From assembly GCA_903813345.2 (NCBI GenBank), contig CAIIXF020000001.1, forward strand, positions 23,827,915-23,891,914: a stretch of DNA of 64,000 bases, read 5' to 3'. This DNA is from Owenia fusiformis (Eukaryota; Annelida; Polychaeta; Sabellida; Oweniidae). The notes beneath the pieces are model-generated. The model saw only the letters and a program-made list of their open reading frames with translations. It searched no databases and was not told the origin of the DNA. Position numbers and translations under genes: made by a program. This document shows, piece by piece, positions 14,501 to 26,400 of the stretch (its first letter is position 1; the number at the start of each line of letters is the position of its first letter).

Positions 14501-17500
14501 AAAAGTTACTCCTAAGTCAGCACACTTAAGTACTCTCCTTCCAATGAATGTAATGTCACAGCATTTAGGATTGATGCTGAATAAAGGTTCAGCTCTCAGT
14601 TCGACTGCACCTGTGTTTACACAAGAGCATGCAAAGAGAGGTATGTGGTCACCTGCAGCATTAGATAAAGACTCTTCTATGATAGCACCAGTGCAGACAA
14701 AATCAAACTATGTACATTCCTTGTCTGAATATATTGATGAGGATGTTGATTTGAATCACATCGAGAGAGAAGTGTCACAAATGAAATCAACTGCAAATGT
14801 TATGAAGAATCATACATATACTGAATATACATCATCCCCAGTGGCTGTAGAGAGAGGACAGCCATTACTAAGTCCAATTGACCCAATGATACCCAGGACG
14901 TTGCCAGACTCTCCTCTAAGTGATGTAGATTTGAACAGTCCAAATGTTCAGTACAATCTGCAACCATCAGCCCATCCATCTTTAGCTGAATCTATTTTAG
15001 AGTCTCCCTTGTCTGATTTAGGCCTCACTATTAAACTTTCTAATATATTCCAAAGAGGAAAGGCAGACTGTACACCTGTGATGGATGACAACTTAAACAA
15101 ACCAGACGATGATGTATATAACATTATAGATTTAGACACAAGTATGACAATCAGTCCATGTCATGGTCAACGCCAAGATAACCCAATCATAAAGCCCAAC
15201 AATGAACCAGATGAAGGATTTAAAGTGGATGGACCCCTCCAAGTAAAAATGATATCATCTTGCATGTTTACAAAGTTTATTGTTTAAGTTTAATCATTTA
15301 GAGTTATCTGTTTACTGCACCTGTTTCTCGTTGAGGCAACAAAGTAATTTTCAGCATTACTTTACAAACAGGGATACAAGTGGATATTTCTGCCAACGGA
15401 ATGTGGAGTTCCATCAACACACACTTTTGTTTATCTTTTTGATCTTTGATAGTTGTTTACTGTGTAGCATTAACATTGAATTACATTATATAAAAAAAAC
15501 TAAAAAAAACTAAAAAAAAGAAAATTCAACGTTAATAATAGCACATTTACATGTACATAAAACCTATTGCAGTATTTCCATTGTTCTTCTCATATTTTAT
15601 AATTTATTCATGATAATATATAGAGCTTAGCCACATGAAAATCAACATTAACTTAACTCTGAATTGAGTTAAATTGATCCTCATTTCTTTGAACATTCAA
15701 ATTGTTGCACAAATTATAGCAGTATATTATATTATTTTCTGGTTACATGTAATACACATGTACAGTCATTGATTTTCTTCCTGTGGGTTCGCTTATTTAT
15801 ATACTAACATATTTAGTCTTATTAATTCTATAATATAAATGGCATGTTATGTGTTATAATCTATAACATATATACATGTATGTAGTACGATATAACATAA
15901 GTAAAATATAAATCCTAATGTTCATTGCATTTAACAAATTAAAAAATTTCATAAGAAATACCTTTATCATAATTCAAAACCACTACTGTACATGCCTTCC
16001 CACTTCCATTGCATTTAGTAGAAATTAAAGTCAGTTCAAGTTGCTCAAATTTAGAAATTCATATTGATGATTATTATTTGTATTGTATGTGTATTTATGT
16101 AAAGTTAATGTTTGTTTCAGTCATCCACAGGGTCTTCTACCAGTCAGTCAGATGATGACAACTTGGAGTGGAATGCCCAGGTCACCACAGTTGCACCTCT
16201 TAAACCTCCCTCAGCAAACAAGGGAGAGTCAGACTCATCTTTGGAGCTAGATGACCTTCAGGTGAGAAGACTTTGTTGTTATGTTACTTTCAAGATTACT
16301 TTTTATATCAACTATCCAATGAACAAGGGTTCAACTCATCTAGTCAGGTTGGTAGTAGACTAGATGCAAGTCCAAATAATCCTGATTTAAATCATTAAAT
16401 GGTCAACAATTAGTCAAAGTAATATCATATTTGAAATCTACATATAAGGCTTCATCTAGAAATATGGTTTCAAAAATATTTATTTTCTTAGAAAATATGA
16501 ATTCAAGGTCAGATTTATTCTTAGAGCCCATGTTATGAAATCATGAAAAGTGCTGTTTTATGTCACCACAAGAAGTCATTGGTCTTTTTTCAACTTGCTT
16601 CAAATTTTTTTCAAAATTATCTACAAGTTCTCAAAAAATCTGACTATACATTTGACCTTCAATGGCATTCCCAATGTCAAAAAAGATTTGACCTTCAATG
16701 ACCTTCTCAAGCTCAAAAAGGTCTTTTTTTTCAACTTGCTTCAAATTGACCAATTTTTTCAAGATCATCTACAAGGTCTCAGAAGTTTTAATCTGACTTC
16801 AGATTTGAGATTTTACCTTCAAATTCAAAACTTCAAACTGACCATTTTTTTAAAATCATTGATACAGAGTTCTCAGAAATTCAAATCAGATGCAGACTTA
16901 ACATGTAGACTAATAGCACTGTGAGCAACTAGGTGGTGACATTTTGTCATGTTAATGCCTTGTCTTTTCTTGTATTAGACAGATTCTCTTTTACTGGACC
17001 TATTTTCAATAATACAATTATCAAAGTCAAAATGGTTCTTTGAAAATCGAACCACTCAAACTCAATCTACAGCCTAAATTTTAGGGGTACCCTTTCCGTC
17101 ATTATCCACCTGGTGGTGAAATTGGTAATAATTTCAGTGATTTGTGAATTTGCATGTACATGTAAATGTATTACAGAGTGTTCAGAAAGTATTGGTAATT
17201 TTGCTATAACTTTTGTTTTCTTGCTTTCTTTCTTCATGATATTTTCACAACAAAATAACTAAAATACCAGATTGTGTGGATGAATATGTTTTACAATACT
17301 GTATAACATGAAATACTGCCGTGGATATAAAGTTGCCGATTGCCGAATGTAAAACAGAAACGGCAACATAAAATTCGGAAATATAATTAAGTAATTGAAG
17401 ATCGATCTTAGTGGGCGATAATATGGTGTCTAACATGCGTCAACTTACTGTAATAGGGTAATTTTCTAACGAGTATCAACTTACTATACTTTAACAAAAA

Positions 17501-18149
17501 TCATAAATAAAATACGATAAAATCTAAGCTTTATTCCCCAGCACTACAATTACAAAGAAAGTTAATAATAAAAATGTTGCAGTTAAAATGCATGCAGTAA
17601 ATTCTACAAAATATTAAAAGGATTGTCATGTTAAAAAGTTAAAATGTCAGAAGATATAATCGTATCCAAGTGCTTTGGAAATCCCAGTATTAAAAGTTTT
17701 TAATCCCGATATTAAAAGTTTTTAATCCTGGTATTATTGTCCTGAGTCTATCAAATGCGGGTATTATGTGAATAAATCACTCAAATTGTCACTCATAATG
17801 TCAGGATGTCAGGTTTTCGGAGTCAGTCAAATGAAGGTGATTAAAATTCAGTTGTAAATCAAAATTATATTAGGGGTGTCAGCTTAGCAATGTTTTATTT
17901 GGCTTTACATTTAGGGGTGTCAGGTCGGCAAACTTTTATTCGGCAATAGCAATTTTAATCCAATTCGGAAAATAAAGCACCCGGATTTAATACATGTTAT
18001 ACAGTATCTGTTTTTTATTTCAGGAGCAACCTGTCAAAAGAAATCACAACTCTAACTATAAACTTAGAGAGAACAAGAAAAAACGAAGTTATGCTGAGAT
18101 TGATAGGGCAGATCTTGTTGACTTAGACATCCATGTTGAGTCAAATTGA
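5553..18149 (+). CDS. ZNF292/RLF-family-like giant nuclear protein (5' end missing)
   Basis: I read eight exons, all phase-consistent: 5553-5698, 6052-6275, 6696-6895, 7154-7297, 7538-7678, 8064-15242, 16121-16261 and 18024-18149, with stop TGA at 18147. Together they give 2,766 residues, and at least one upstream exon is missing. The first six exons encode an alpha-helical region whose order of short matches (an AY-x3-RP block, a CAE-x4-LP block, a block around KLKHRILRHLW) resembles the N-terminus of vertebrate ZNF292, RLF and ZNF654, which are large nuclear zinc-finger proteins of 1,900-2,700 residues. The remainder of the 7.2-kb exon is low-complexity: SP-rich, Lys/Glu-rich repeats, a pair of CCHC fingers, a Gln-rich stretch and 29-residue repeats. 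Unlike ZNF292 I see no long C2H2 array. A nuclear, chromatin- or transcription-related role is inferred. The gene model is firm, the family name moderate. Confidence 0.72.
5751..5870 (+). repeat. Dispersed repeat B, copy 1 (partial)
   Basis: It lies in the intron 5699-6051 of the giant gene. It shares GTCAAAGTGATATCAT and the word CATCTAGAAAT with 16352-16480, and in reverse complement with 29510-29930. Only part of the longer copy at 29.5 kb is present. Confidence 0.6.
9273..9402 (+). repeat. SP-rich motif cluster in the giant exon
   Basis: About eight Ser-Pro dipeptides lie within some 43 codons, several in the form NSPIK, NSPMK or NSPVK. S/T-P followed by a basic residue fits proline-directed kinase sites of the CDK type, so this may be a phosphorylated tail. 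That role is inference; only the motif spacing is seen. Confidence 0.6.
10649..11180 (+). repeat. Six tandem ~31-residue Lys/Glu-rich repeats
   Basis: Six in-frame units of 26-32 residues follow the pattern EPLKMxxVTPVKEKxSRKPxKGK with a variable spacer ending near QIN or QNK. The DNA period is about 93 bp. The core TPVKEK is kept in most units while the spacers diverge, so this is an older array than the 29-residue one downstream. The repeats are highly charged and probably disordered. Confidence 0.8.
11312..11560 (+). other. Pair of CCHC zinc-finger-like motifs
   Basis: Two segments about 60 residues apart share the pattern C-x2-C-x11-H-x4-C. The first reads CYHC then KRH then QYC; the second reads CLHC then KQH then KYC. 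Each is followed by a short basic helix. The final ligand is Cys rather than His, so they are CCHC-type and not classical C2H2. They could bind zinc for DNA or protein contact. This is the only finger pair I see in the protein. Confidence 0.6.
13737..14171 (+). repeat. Five tandem 29-residue (87-bp) repeats
   Basis: Five in-frame copies of an 87-bp unit encode SSAVTSSALGQPTQL followed by TQSLSIPWTGNGLN. Copies differ by only a few bases at the DNA level, pointing to recent expansion or gene conversion. Degenerate relatives (IPWTG-like words) continue to about 14420. The repeat is Ser/Thr/Gln-rich with one IPW aromatic anchor per unit. Confidence 0.85.
16352..16480 (+). repeat. Dispersed repeat B, copy 2
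   Basis: It lies in the intron 16262-16120+ of the giant gene (16262-18023). It begins near the word ACTAGATGCAAGT, continues through GTCAAAGTAATATCAT, and ends in the shared CATCTAGAAAT block. The orientation matches the copy at 5.75 kb. Confidence 0.6.
16557..16963 (+). repeat. Dispersed repeat A, copy 1 (GACCTT-type element)
   Basis: The element opens with ATGTCACCAC, closes with GGTGACATTTTGTCATG and TTAATGCCTTGT, and is filled with degenerate tandem blocks built on TTGACCTTCAATGACCTT and TCAAGGTCAAAAA. The ends contain inverted GTGGTGACAT. Similar elements lie at 26131-26713 and, inverted, at 56188-56545. A non-autonomous DNA element with an internal minisatellite is likely. Confidence 0.7.
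17299..18004. mobile_element. MITE-like element with TA flanks beside a splice acceptor
   Basis: A 15-bp inverted pair, ATACTGTATAACATG at 17296 and its complement ending at 18007, bounds about 0.7 kb. If TA is the target duplication (17297-17298 and 18005-18006), the element starts with CTGTATAACATG. The interior repeats words such as AGGGGTGTCAG and GGCAA blocks. It ends about 19 bases before the last exon of the giant gene (18024), so it adjoins the polypyrimidine tract of that acceptor. Confidence 0.55.
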
Positions 18150-18312
18150 GTATATTAAGACAACATGTGATATGGTTTGATCTACTACAATGTAGGAGGT
18201 CATAAGGCTGCAATATAAGTGTCCATGTATGGTTTAGATGTACAAGACATAAAGTAAAGATGCATTGAAGATAAAGAAGCGTTGAACAGCTGATGCATAA
18301 CTTGTGCATACT

Positions 18313-18772
18313 AATATTGGAGCCATAACTTGGTGCATGTACATGATAATGTTGGAGCCATACCTTGGTGTATGTACATGTTAATATTGGAGCCATAATT
18401 TGGTGCATGTACATGATAATGTTGCAGCCATAACTTGGTGAATGTACATGATAATGTTGCAGCCATAACTTGGTGTATGTACATGTTAATGTTGGAGCCA
18501 TAACTTGGTGAATGTACATGATAATGTTGCAGCCATAACTTGGTGTATGTACATGTTAATGTTGGAGCCATAACTTGGGGTATGTACATGTTAATGTTGG
18601 AGCCATAACTTGGTGTATGTACATGTTAATGTTGGAGCCATAACTTGGTGTATGAACATGATAATGTTGGAGCCATAACTTGGTGTATGTACATGTTAAT
18701 GTTTGAGCCATAACTTGGTGCATATACATGTTAATGTTGGAGCCATAACTTGGTGAATACATCACTATGTTG
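18313..18772. repeat. 35-bp minisatellite, about 13 copies
   Basis: A 35-bp unit containing GTTGGAGCCATAACTTGG and TGTATGTACATGTTAAT is repeated about 13 times with few substitutions. It starts about 165 bp after the stop codon of the giant gene and is probably within its 3' untranslated region. Because 35 is not a multiple of three, open frames on either strand here are by-products of the repeat. Confidence 0.93.
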
Positions 18773-21700
18773 AAGCCTGGTCCCTGCTGTAATAGAGTAA
18801 AGAAGCCTAGAACAGCTTGTACATTATCTGTGAATGGAGTCACCATTTGAATATGTGTTATATGTACATTACTATTTCAGTGAATCCTGTATATGGAACA
18901 CCTAAATTGTTCCTTTTGTACAGGTGTTTCTTAGAGAGAATTGTTCATTCATATGTTAGTTGATGAAATTTGGTTCTTTTTAAAACTTCTATATAGGTCT
19001 TCCTTAAAGAATAAGTGTTCAGTTTGTCAGGTGTTCCTGACAGAGAGGTATTCCATCTGAGAGGTGTTACTGTTCTTTTCTTAAGTTGTAAGAGGTTCTG
19101 ATTACTGGAGTTACTTAGGTAATGGCTTTTAAGATAAAAGCAAGTCAATCATGCATGTAAAGACCATCAAGTTTGATTTTTATTATTCTCAAGAGATGAA
19201 GGTACATAATCTCTTCAAATTAAGAATGTTGAAGAATTTACATTTTGTTAGTTTCCTGGAATACTCTACATTACAATCAATTTGAATATGTAAGTTATAT
19301 ACATATAATACGTGAAGTTCACATTCATGAAGTAAAAGTTCCATGGAAAATATATTGGAAAATGTGTTCATTAACTGGTGCTCTAACTAATGTAACTGAC
19401 ATCTGTTGCACTATTTAATACCCTTTAATTTGCAAACAAATTAGAATTTCAGCAAAATGATATGTAGCAGTAAGACAATTGATATCAATGCATTGATTTT
19501 TTAAAAAATAGTTTAAAAATTAGCATTTTTTTCTTTATTTGAGTTGAGTGAGCTGTTCAATGTTTCCTTAGCATATTTTTTCAATATACCAAGTGGCACC
19601 ATTTTTTGTTCAATTTATAATGTTAGTTTTGTAAGTGTGTGTTTAAAGCTGTGCATTAACACCAGAGTGTTCTAGATGTGGTACCAGCATGATAATGTAT
19701 GTAACATTTATATGCTTTGTGTCTTTTTTAATTTTTAGTTTAAATCTAATTTGGAACATCATGCAGAGAGGTTCACGTCACCTTCTTATCTTGTTATTTA
19801 TCGAAAATGAATAAAACAGTGAAATGTCTGACTTGTAAATTGCGAAGTTAGTTAAGGTTTAGTTTATATTCAATTTGGTGATGTGTAATTAATATATATT
19901 TAAGAACTTCTCAACCATTTAGAAGTGCCACTTTTGTGCAACCTTTGCTACTGTTTGTCTGGCTGGTACCACTATGGCTTATTAAATAGTAATTTAGTGT
20001 AAAATATAAGGGATATTAGAAAGTTGACCAAATAACAGAAATGTGTCATAATTAATGATTAAACTGGTCAAATAGTGTAAGATTCACACACAGTGTCAGC
20101 ATTACTTCCATTAACATTGATACGGAATTGTAAAATAGGAATTTATGTTTATTGTAAAATTTACATTGACAATCGTTAAGGTAGAATAGCTGTTTATTTT
20201 ATATCTTTAAAATATGTTAGTGTTGTACCTTTCAGATAAGAAATGAAGAATTTTTATAAGATATTTTTCTCTGGTGAGTAGTTCATAGAGATTATCCTAT
20301 GAGGTTCAGTCAGGATATTGAGATTATCTTGAGGTTAATATAATACATCTGACAGAGGTTCTCGTACACGTGTGGGAGAAATAGTAATATCTGCTGAGAT
20401 CTCATATTCTCACTTTCAAATACAAAAAAAACTATGTATTCTGGAATATATTCTGAAGCTCATTAAGAACCTTAGTCGTTAATCTTTTTTGCTTTGTAAA
20501 ACAATCTGGCTATGGATATGCAAAGTTTAGTGGGAAAATGACATTGATATGATATGATTTACTATGTACAATATCAGTGATATATAAAAGTTGAGAACTG
20601 TACTGTATTGTATTATACAGTACTGTGGAGTACACATACTGTATAACAATAGTACACATACTGTTCTGTGGTGTTATGACTCTACCATACTGTAATGCAT
20701 AAATTCCTTTATTATATAAGATTAATTATGGTATCATATCAGCACAAAATGTACACAAAGTATTTCCTGATTTTATTTATTGTTTGAATGTTTAGTATAA
20801 TGTTTATAGTTATTAGATCATTCATTATTGTACAATTGTACCCTATTTTGTGCTATTGCACTCTATTGTAGTGCATGACATAACTAGATTAGTGACTAGA
20901 TTAAGGTTAAGTATGTAATCCATGAACAGTTCAGTTTTATTCAACCAGATTTCAGATATTCATGAGGTTTTGTCTACTTTCTAAATCAAGACAATATACA
21001 TGTACATGTAATTTAAGATATTCATAATATTGATATTAAAACAAATAATTTAATAACTTCGTGTGTTCATAAATCATTTAGAAAATACATATATGTACCT
21101 CGTTAGTAAAGTAAATACATTTAATTAGCAGTTTACCACCCTGTATATTCTGGTGCCATTGGAGGAGCTGTTCATATCATTTTTGGCTCACATGGTGACC
21201 TTAGGCCCATTTGTCTTTCTGTTCATCCATTCCTTAATAAGGATTATGCCTTGCAAACCCATTGCTGCGTTGGTATAGTTGAAGAAATATGAGAGACATT
21301 TTAGTATGATTTAAATGGGCTGTTACCAAGAGAGAAATCAACTTGCAAAAATTACTATACTACTTTGCCTTTGAAACAATATTTGGACAAATGAAAAGTG
21401 TCATTCGTCTTAACTGAGGCTGATATCCATTTGGGTTCATACAGGTAATTTACGACTTTGCTCCTAAGCTTCTACTTCCTTGTTTTGAGAAATCTGCCTT
21501 TTTGTCGTCAAAATATCATATTTTTGGCCAATACGAGCATATATGCAAGTCTGTATCGTTTATAAAGTTCCCAAATAAGACATATTTTGCAATTGATGCT
21601 GAGAAGTATCATTGTTAGTTTCAGCATCCAAGGTTTTAGTTTGCTCAATAGATTATTCAGGAAGTTTGACTAAAATTCAGTTATTTTTATCCCAAATTTT

Positions 21701-23444
21701 GCAGTGTAACTCACATGATTCCATGCTGATCTGATTCATTGAGTTGTCATATTGTATTATATTGGCTGTACTTATCTATGATGTTTTTTGTGACTTGACC
21801 TACTTTTGAACTTGAGCTATTTTTAATAATGAGAACTAAGGAACCACCATGTGAGCCCGCAGCAAATGGTGCCATTTTAATGATCACACTAATTTGTAAT
21901 TCAAGAAAATAATATCTGATATACTGTATGGCAACTGTTTATAAACATTAAGTTGTAATGTTGTATCATTTTATAATATTAATGTAATTTCAAGTGTTAA
22001 TTTGAAATAAATTCAATAACATTTCTACTTAAATTGTTCTGTAAAATCAGTGAAAAGAATACAAAATATATGGTACGTGCTGAACACTGTGGCATTATAA
22101 TCAAACATCTCATTGACAATGTGCAACTGACATGTCTGTCTCAAGGGATCAATAATTTTCTATGAATTCTTAATAACATGCAGTGCCTCTTAGGCTTCAC
22201 TTCCTATTATAGGTTGTATAATATCTTATATGCCCTAAATATGTCTTGAGACCAACTTCTCCGCACAGTATTGCCAATGCAATTGAGAAAATAACAACCA
22301 ACTGTCAAAATTTGAGCTTTCTGCCATCAAATGTAATTCCATCAGTATTTTTACATGACTTGAACTAGAACCCAGGCAGCCAAATACGAACTGTTTTTTA
22401 ATTTCACTTCAATTTCTGACCATGCCCCACCCCCCTTTAGTGGGCCCAGAAAAAATATTTAGTTTCTGGGCCCCACAATTTTGTAGGGCCTCAAAAAATA
22501 ATTTGGTCTTTTTGGGGCCAATTTATCAAAAATCGGCCTTAGTTTTCAAAAAGGCCCAATATTTGGTTTTAGGAGCCCAAAATGTTGAGTTTTGTTTTGA
22601 AATTTTTTTTTCCAGACTCAAAATTTGCCCCCCCCCCCCTTGTTAATTTCTGGATCCGCCAATGGACACTGCAACTTGAACATGCAGAATCTCGAATGCA
22701 TGGTGATGTATAAAGTCTCCATCAGAGGCTATGTGTTACATTCTGAATGGTAAATGTGGGTAAAGTTCTTGCCAAATGCCAACTTCATCTATGATGGGTA
22801 GACTGTAACACACCAGCTCTGATGACTTAGAGTATTTGGAGTTATGACTTGCATCAGAGAGTCAACATCAATGTCAAATTTTAATAAAGACCCTATATTA
22901 TAGATTGATCTCTGCACCTATGATGGGCTACTATTAGAAGTCTGCCAAATGTAAAAGCTTTTACCTGTATTTTGGACGGGGTGGGGGATACCTTTAAGAC
23001 CCATTTTCCTTTAGAAATGATTCAAGAAATGGAATGTTCTAGTCTGATCAAAGAGATTTTGTATCCATCTAATGGTTGATTGATACTGACTAAACTTTTC
23101 AATTTAGCATGGGCTTTCAAATGCCCATGAATATAGGAAAGCTAGGCCCTTACTTTCATGGATATAATTTCCTTCAAGCCCTTGAAAGACATTTTTGAAC
23201 TGTATATGAGACTAGGAGGGTCCTTAAATTCATGGTGTAACTTAAAAATATCCAAAGTTAAATGAGCCTTGCTGCTTGGAAAAATGTACTGTTAGTTTAC
23301 ATAGCACAGCTCCCTACTTCTACATATTGAAAGTCGCGTATGTGCACAACCTTCGAAACTGAATCCATTTTCATGTTTTTCTGCACGTGAAGAATTTTTA
23401 TTCAGTTGGTCTTTATGTCGAATTGAAGACATACATAAGCACAA
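18773..23444. other. Intergenic / probable 3'UTR and spacer before OGFOD1
   Basis: No coding exon was seen. Candidate polyadenylation signals AATAAA occur at 19810 and 22006. A stretch near 20600-20690 is rich in ACTGTA and TACAGT words. The region 21157-21880 has GGCTCACATGGTG near its left end and the complement CACCATGTGAGCC near its right end. The region 22425-22640 is a degenerate GGGCCC-rich repeat. Confidence 0.45.
21157..21880. repeat. Repeat bounded by inverted GGCTCACATGGTG
   Basis: GGCTCACATGGTG lies near 21195 and its complement near 21845-21860; the word TGGTGCCATT occurs at both ends. This looks like a non-autonomous DNA element or its remnant. No open frame of note lies inside, and no clean target duplication was found. 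Confidence 0.4.
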
Positions 23445-26400
23445 ATGAGTATAAAACGGAAGCCTATCGATGTGTCGGAGCCGTCAACACCAGTGGGATC
23501 CCCTGTGAAGCGCCAGTCAACCGGGAAACATAAACAGAAGAGTATCAAATCTCCACAACATGTTCAGTTGAATGAACTCTACAATAACTCTGAATACAAA
23601 TCGAAGCTTGGACATTCGTTCAAAACAAAAGCTTCGTTAACAGGTATGTCGATAATTTGCAACAGAAACAAGGAGGATTGGCAGCCATTATTCTAACTCG
23701 ATCCTTTGTTGCATTGCGTGGAACAATTTCATAAAAATATTTCTATTCCTTGGACCAAGTATTTCATTGGAGATGGGCATTACATACCTTCTTCTAAGGC
23801 CACTGTATCGTGGCCTTCGTCCAAAGATAAATTCCTGCATGTATAACTGGTAACTGGTCATGTCATAATCATAATTTGAAATCAAATATCCACCATTTTT
23901 CCACATCACAATTTGAATTGCGAGTTTTGGTCTTATATAATATATTACCTCACCAAAAATTCCAAAACACACATGAAGTGATCAATGTATTAGTTCACAT
24001 CTTCTGGATCGCTAACTTAGAATTTACAGCCAGTTACTAATGTCAGACATTAACGACATTTCGTCCAGTTTTCGAATAGCGCCATTTTTCGTGGTTTGTT
24101 TTAATTTTAGATGAAATCCTGACGAAATCATGCAATATCTCTGGTGATTTTTAGAATATTCAATAAATGAATTAAATGTATACCTCTGTAATTTGAGACA
24201 GTCACTACTTTTTTTGGCTTTGAGAGAATGTTTAGGCTGGTGGTAGAATAAGAATTGATAAAGTCAAAAATATGTGCATACTAGCACGGTTACTTTTCAT
24301 TTTTTGAAATATAATCAATGTATGGTTGTATTGTATGAACGTAAGACCAGAAATTCAGACAAAGTGTACACAGTGTAGAACAGCTAAGAGAAACCATATT
24401 TCCAAAGAATGCAATTGTTTTTTAGATGATTGTGCCACCCTACATAATGACCCATTCATGTGCTGTGTGTTGCCAGACTTCTTGGATGATCCACAATTTC
24501 TAGATGGTCTACAAAATGAAATGGAAGATCAGATATACTATCAGAAAAATAACGATCTTTACAAGTTCCAACAGGTCTGTTCAAGCATTTTAGAAGAAAA
24601 GAAATAAAAAATGGTGTGAATATAAATAAATTGAAGTATGATAAAAACCCTACAATATTATACAATATAATAGTTCACAGTTATTCATCGAGATTAGAAT
24701 TGAATATTTGTTTTATTATTCACTGTTATATTCCTCACTCACTTTAATGGAATAACAAACTATTAATGTCTAATTAATCATAACAATGTACTCCCAGATA
24801 TATACAAAATTAAAATTATACTGGACTAAATCGGACTGGTGAATATCATTTGGTATTCAACGAAAGTCAGGAATATGACAGTGTGATATAATAATGATTT
24901 ATATTCTAAGCTTAATATTTTATATATTATACCGATAAATTGGCTCATTATACTGTTTAATTTCAGAGTGATGATTTAAAGAAATGTAAGAGCCCCCATA
25001 TAAAAGCACTAAGGTATGGAAAAGTTATGTGAAGCATCACTTGGATTTTCAATGTTATACTAGGTGATTGTTTGTGGCCTTAAAAACACTTGACAACAGA
25101 GCTCAATTACCAAGAATATGTTAAAGATACATTAGCATACTCGTAAGGAAAAATAAAAATAAAGAAACGATTTTAATTAATTTTTTACCAATTTATTTAA
25201 CTTAAAAGATGAGTTTTTGTTTGTACATACACTTTATATTGTAGGAAACTTTTATCAGGGAGTTTTGTACAATGGCTTCGAGATGTGACAGGTATTCCCC
25301 TATCTAGCAAGATTGACATGACTTGTTCCAGATATGACCATACTGGTGAGTCAGTTATATTGGTAAATACACTTTTTTATGTTACATTATTTAATGTTAT
25401 GCATGTACATGTATATGTATAAAGCCACTGTTTTTATGACCAGTATTTGGTATTTGTATAATTGTCAGTCATCTTTCTGCAGTTTGTGTCATACAAATTA
25501 TTGCACTTTGTAACTATTCACAATAACTTACTCAGTGGTTCACTGTTGTAACATGAGTGCCTTGTTTGTGAATTATTTGTTGAATTAAAGAGGCACTGAC
25601 TGATTATTTGTTATTTTCATATGTATGCTTCAGACACTTTACTTTGTCATGATGATGAACTGGAAGGGAGAAGAATTGCATTTATCCTTTACTTGGTGCC
25701 TGTCTGGAGTAAAGAGGATGGTGGCACATTAGATCTATTCAACATGGATGGTAGGTAGAAACAGCAAAATTAATTACCATAAATGAAAACAGCATTATTA
25801 ATTCTAAAATATGCAATACATATTTTAATTTAAAGTTTATTTGTATTAAAAATAGTTAAATGGACTTTTCATTAATGTTTTCCCCACAAAAACAATGTAT
25901 AAAATATAATTTTGATTTAATGATTATTTTCAGAGTATGGTCAGCCGAATGACATTGTTAAATCTATTATTCCATGTAGGAATACATTTGCTTTCTTTGA
26001 AGTTACTGAAGCATCACATCACCAGGTAAAAGTCAATGGAGTTATAATCTGAACACATTTTCTGCAAATTTGTGGCCCAATGTTATTATATTGTAGTGTG
26101 ATTGATGAATGCCTTTGTAAGTCTTATAATTTTTATGTCACCACCAAAAAGTGGTATATTTGAGATTTGACCTTCAATGACCTTTTCAAGGTCAAAAAAA
26201 GATTAAAAAGGTCAAAAAGGTATTTTTAACTTGCTTCAAATTGACCTTTTTTCAAAATCATCTACAAGTTATCAGAAGTTCAAATCTGACTTTAGATATG
26301 AGACTTGACCTTCAATGACCTTTTCAAGGTAAAAATAGGTGAAAAAGGTCTTTTTCAACTTGCTTCAATTTAATGGACCAATTTTTTTTTTAAATCATAT

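Noticed and set aside
16550-16924. Plus-strand frame of 124 residues
   Set aside because: It lies wholly in dispersed repeat A and translates its low-complexity GACCTT blocks.
18064-18846. Minus-strand open frames with MYIHQVMAPTL-like repeats
   Set aside because: They are translations of the 35-bp minisatellite; the unit length is not a multiple of three and the frames merely avoid stops.
24326-24425. Extending OGFOD1 exon 2 upstream to the ATG at 24326
   Set aside because: A good acceptor (GTTTTTTAG) at 24425 joins exon 1 in phase, and the upstream residues have no counterpart in the family.
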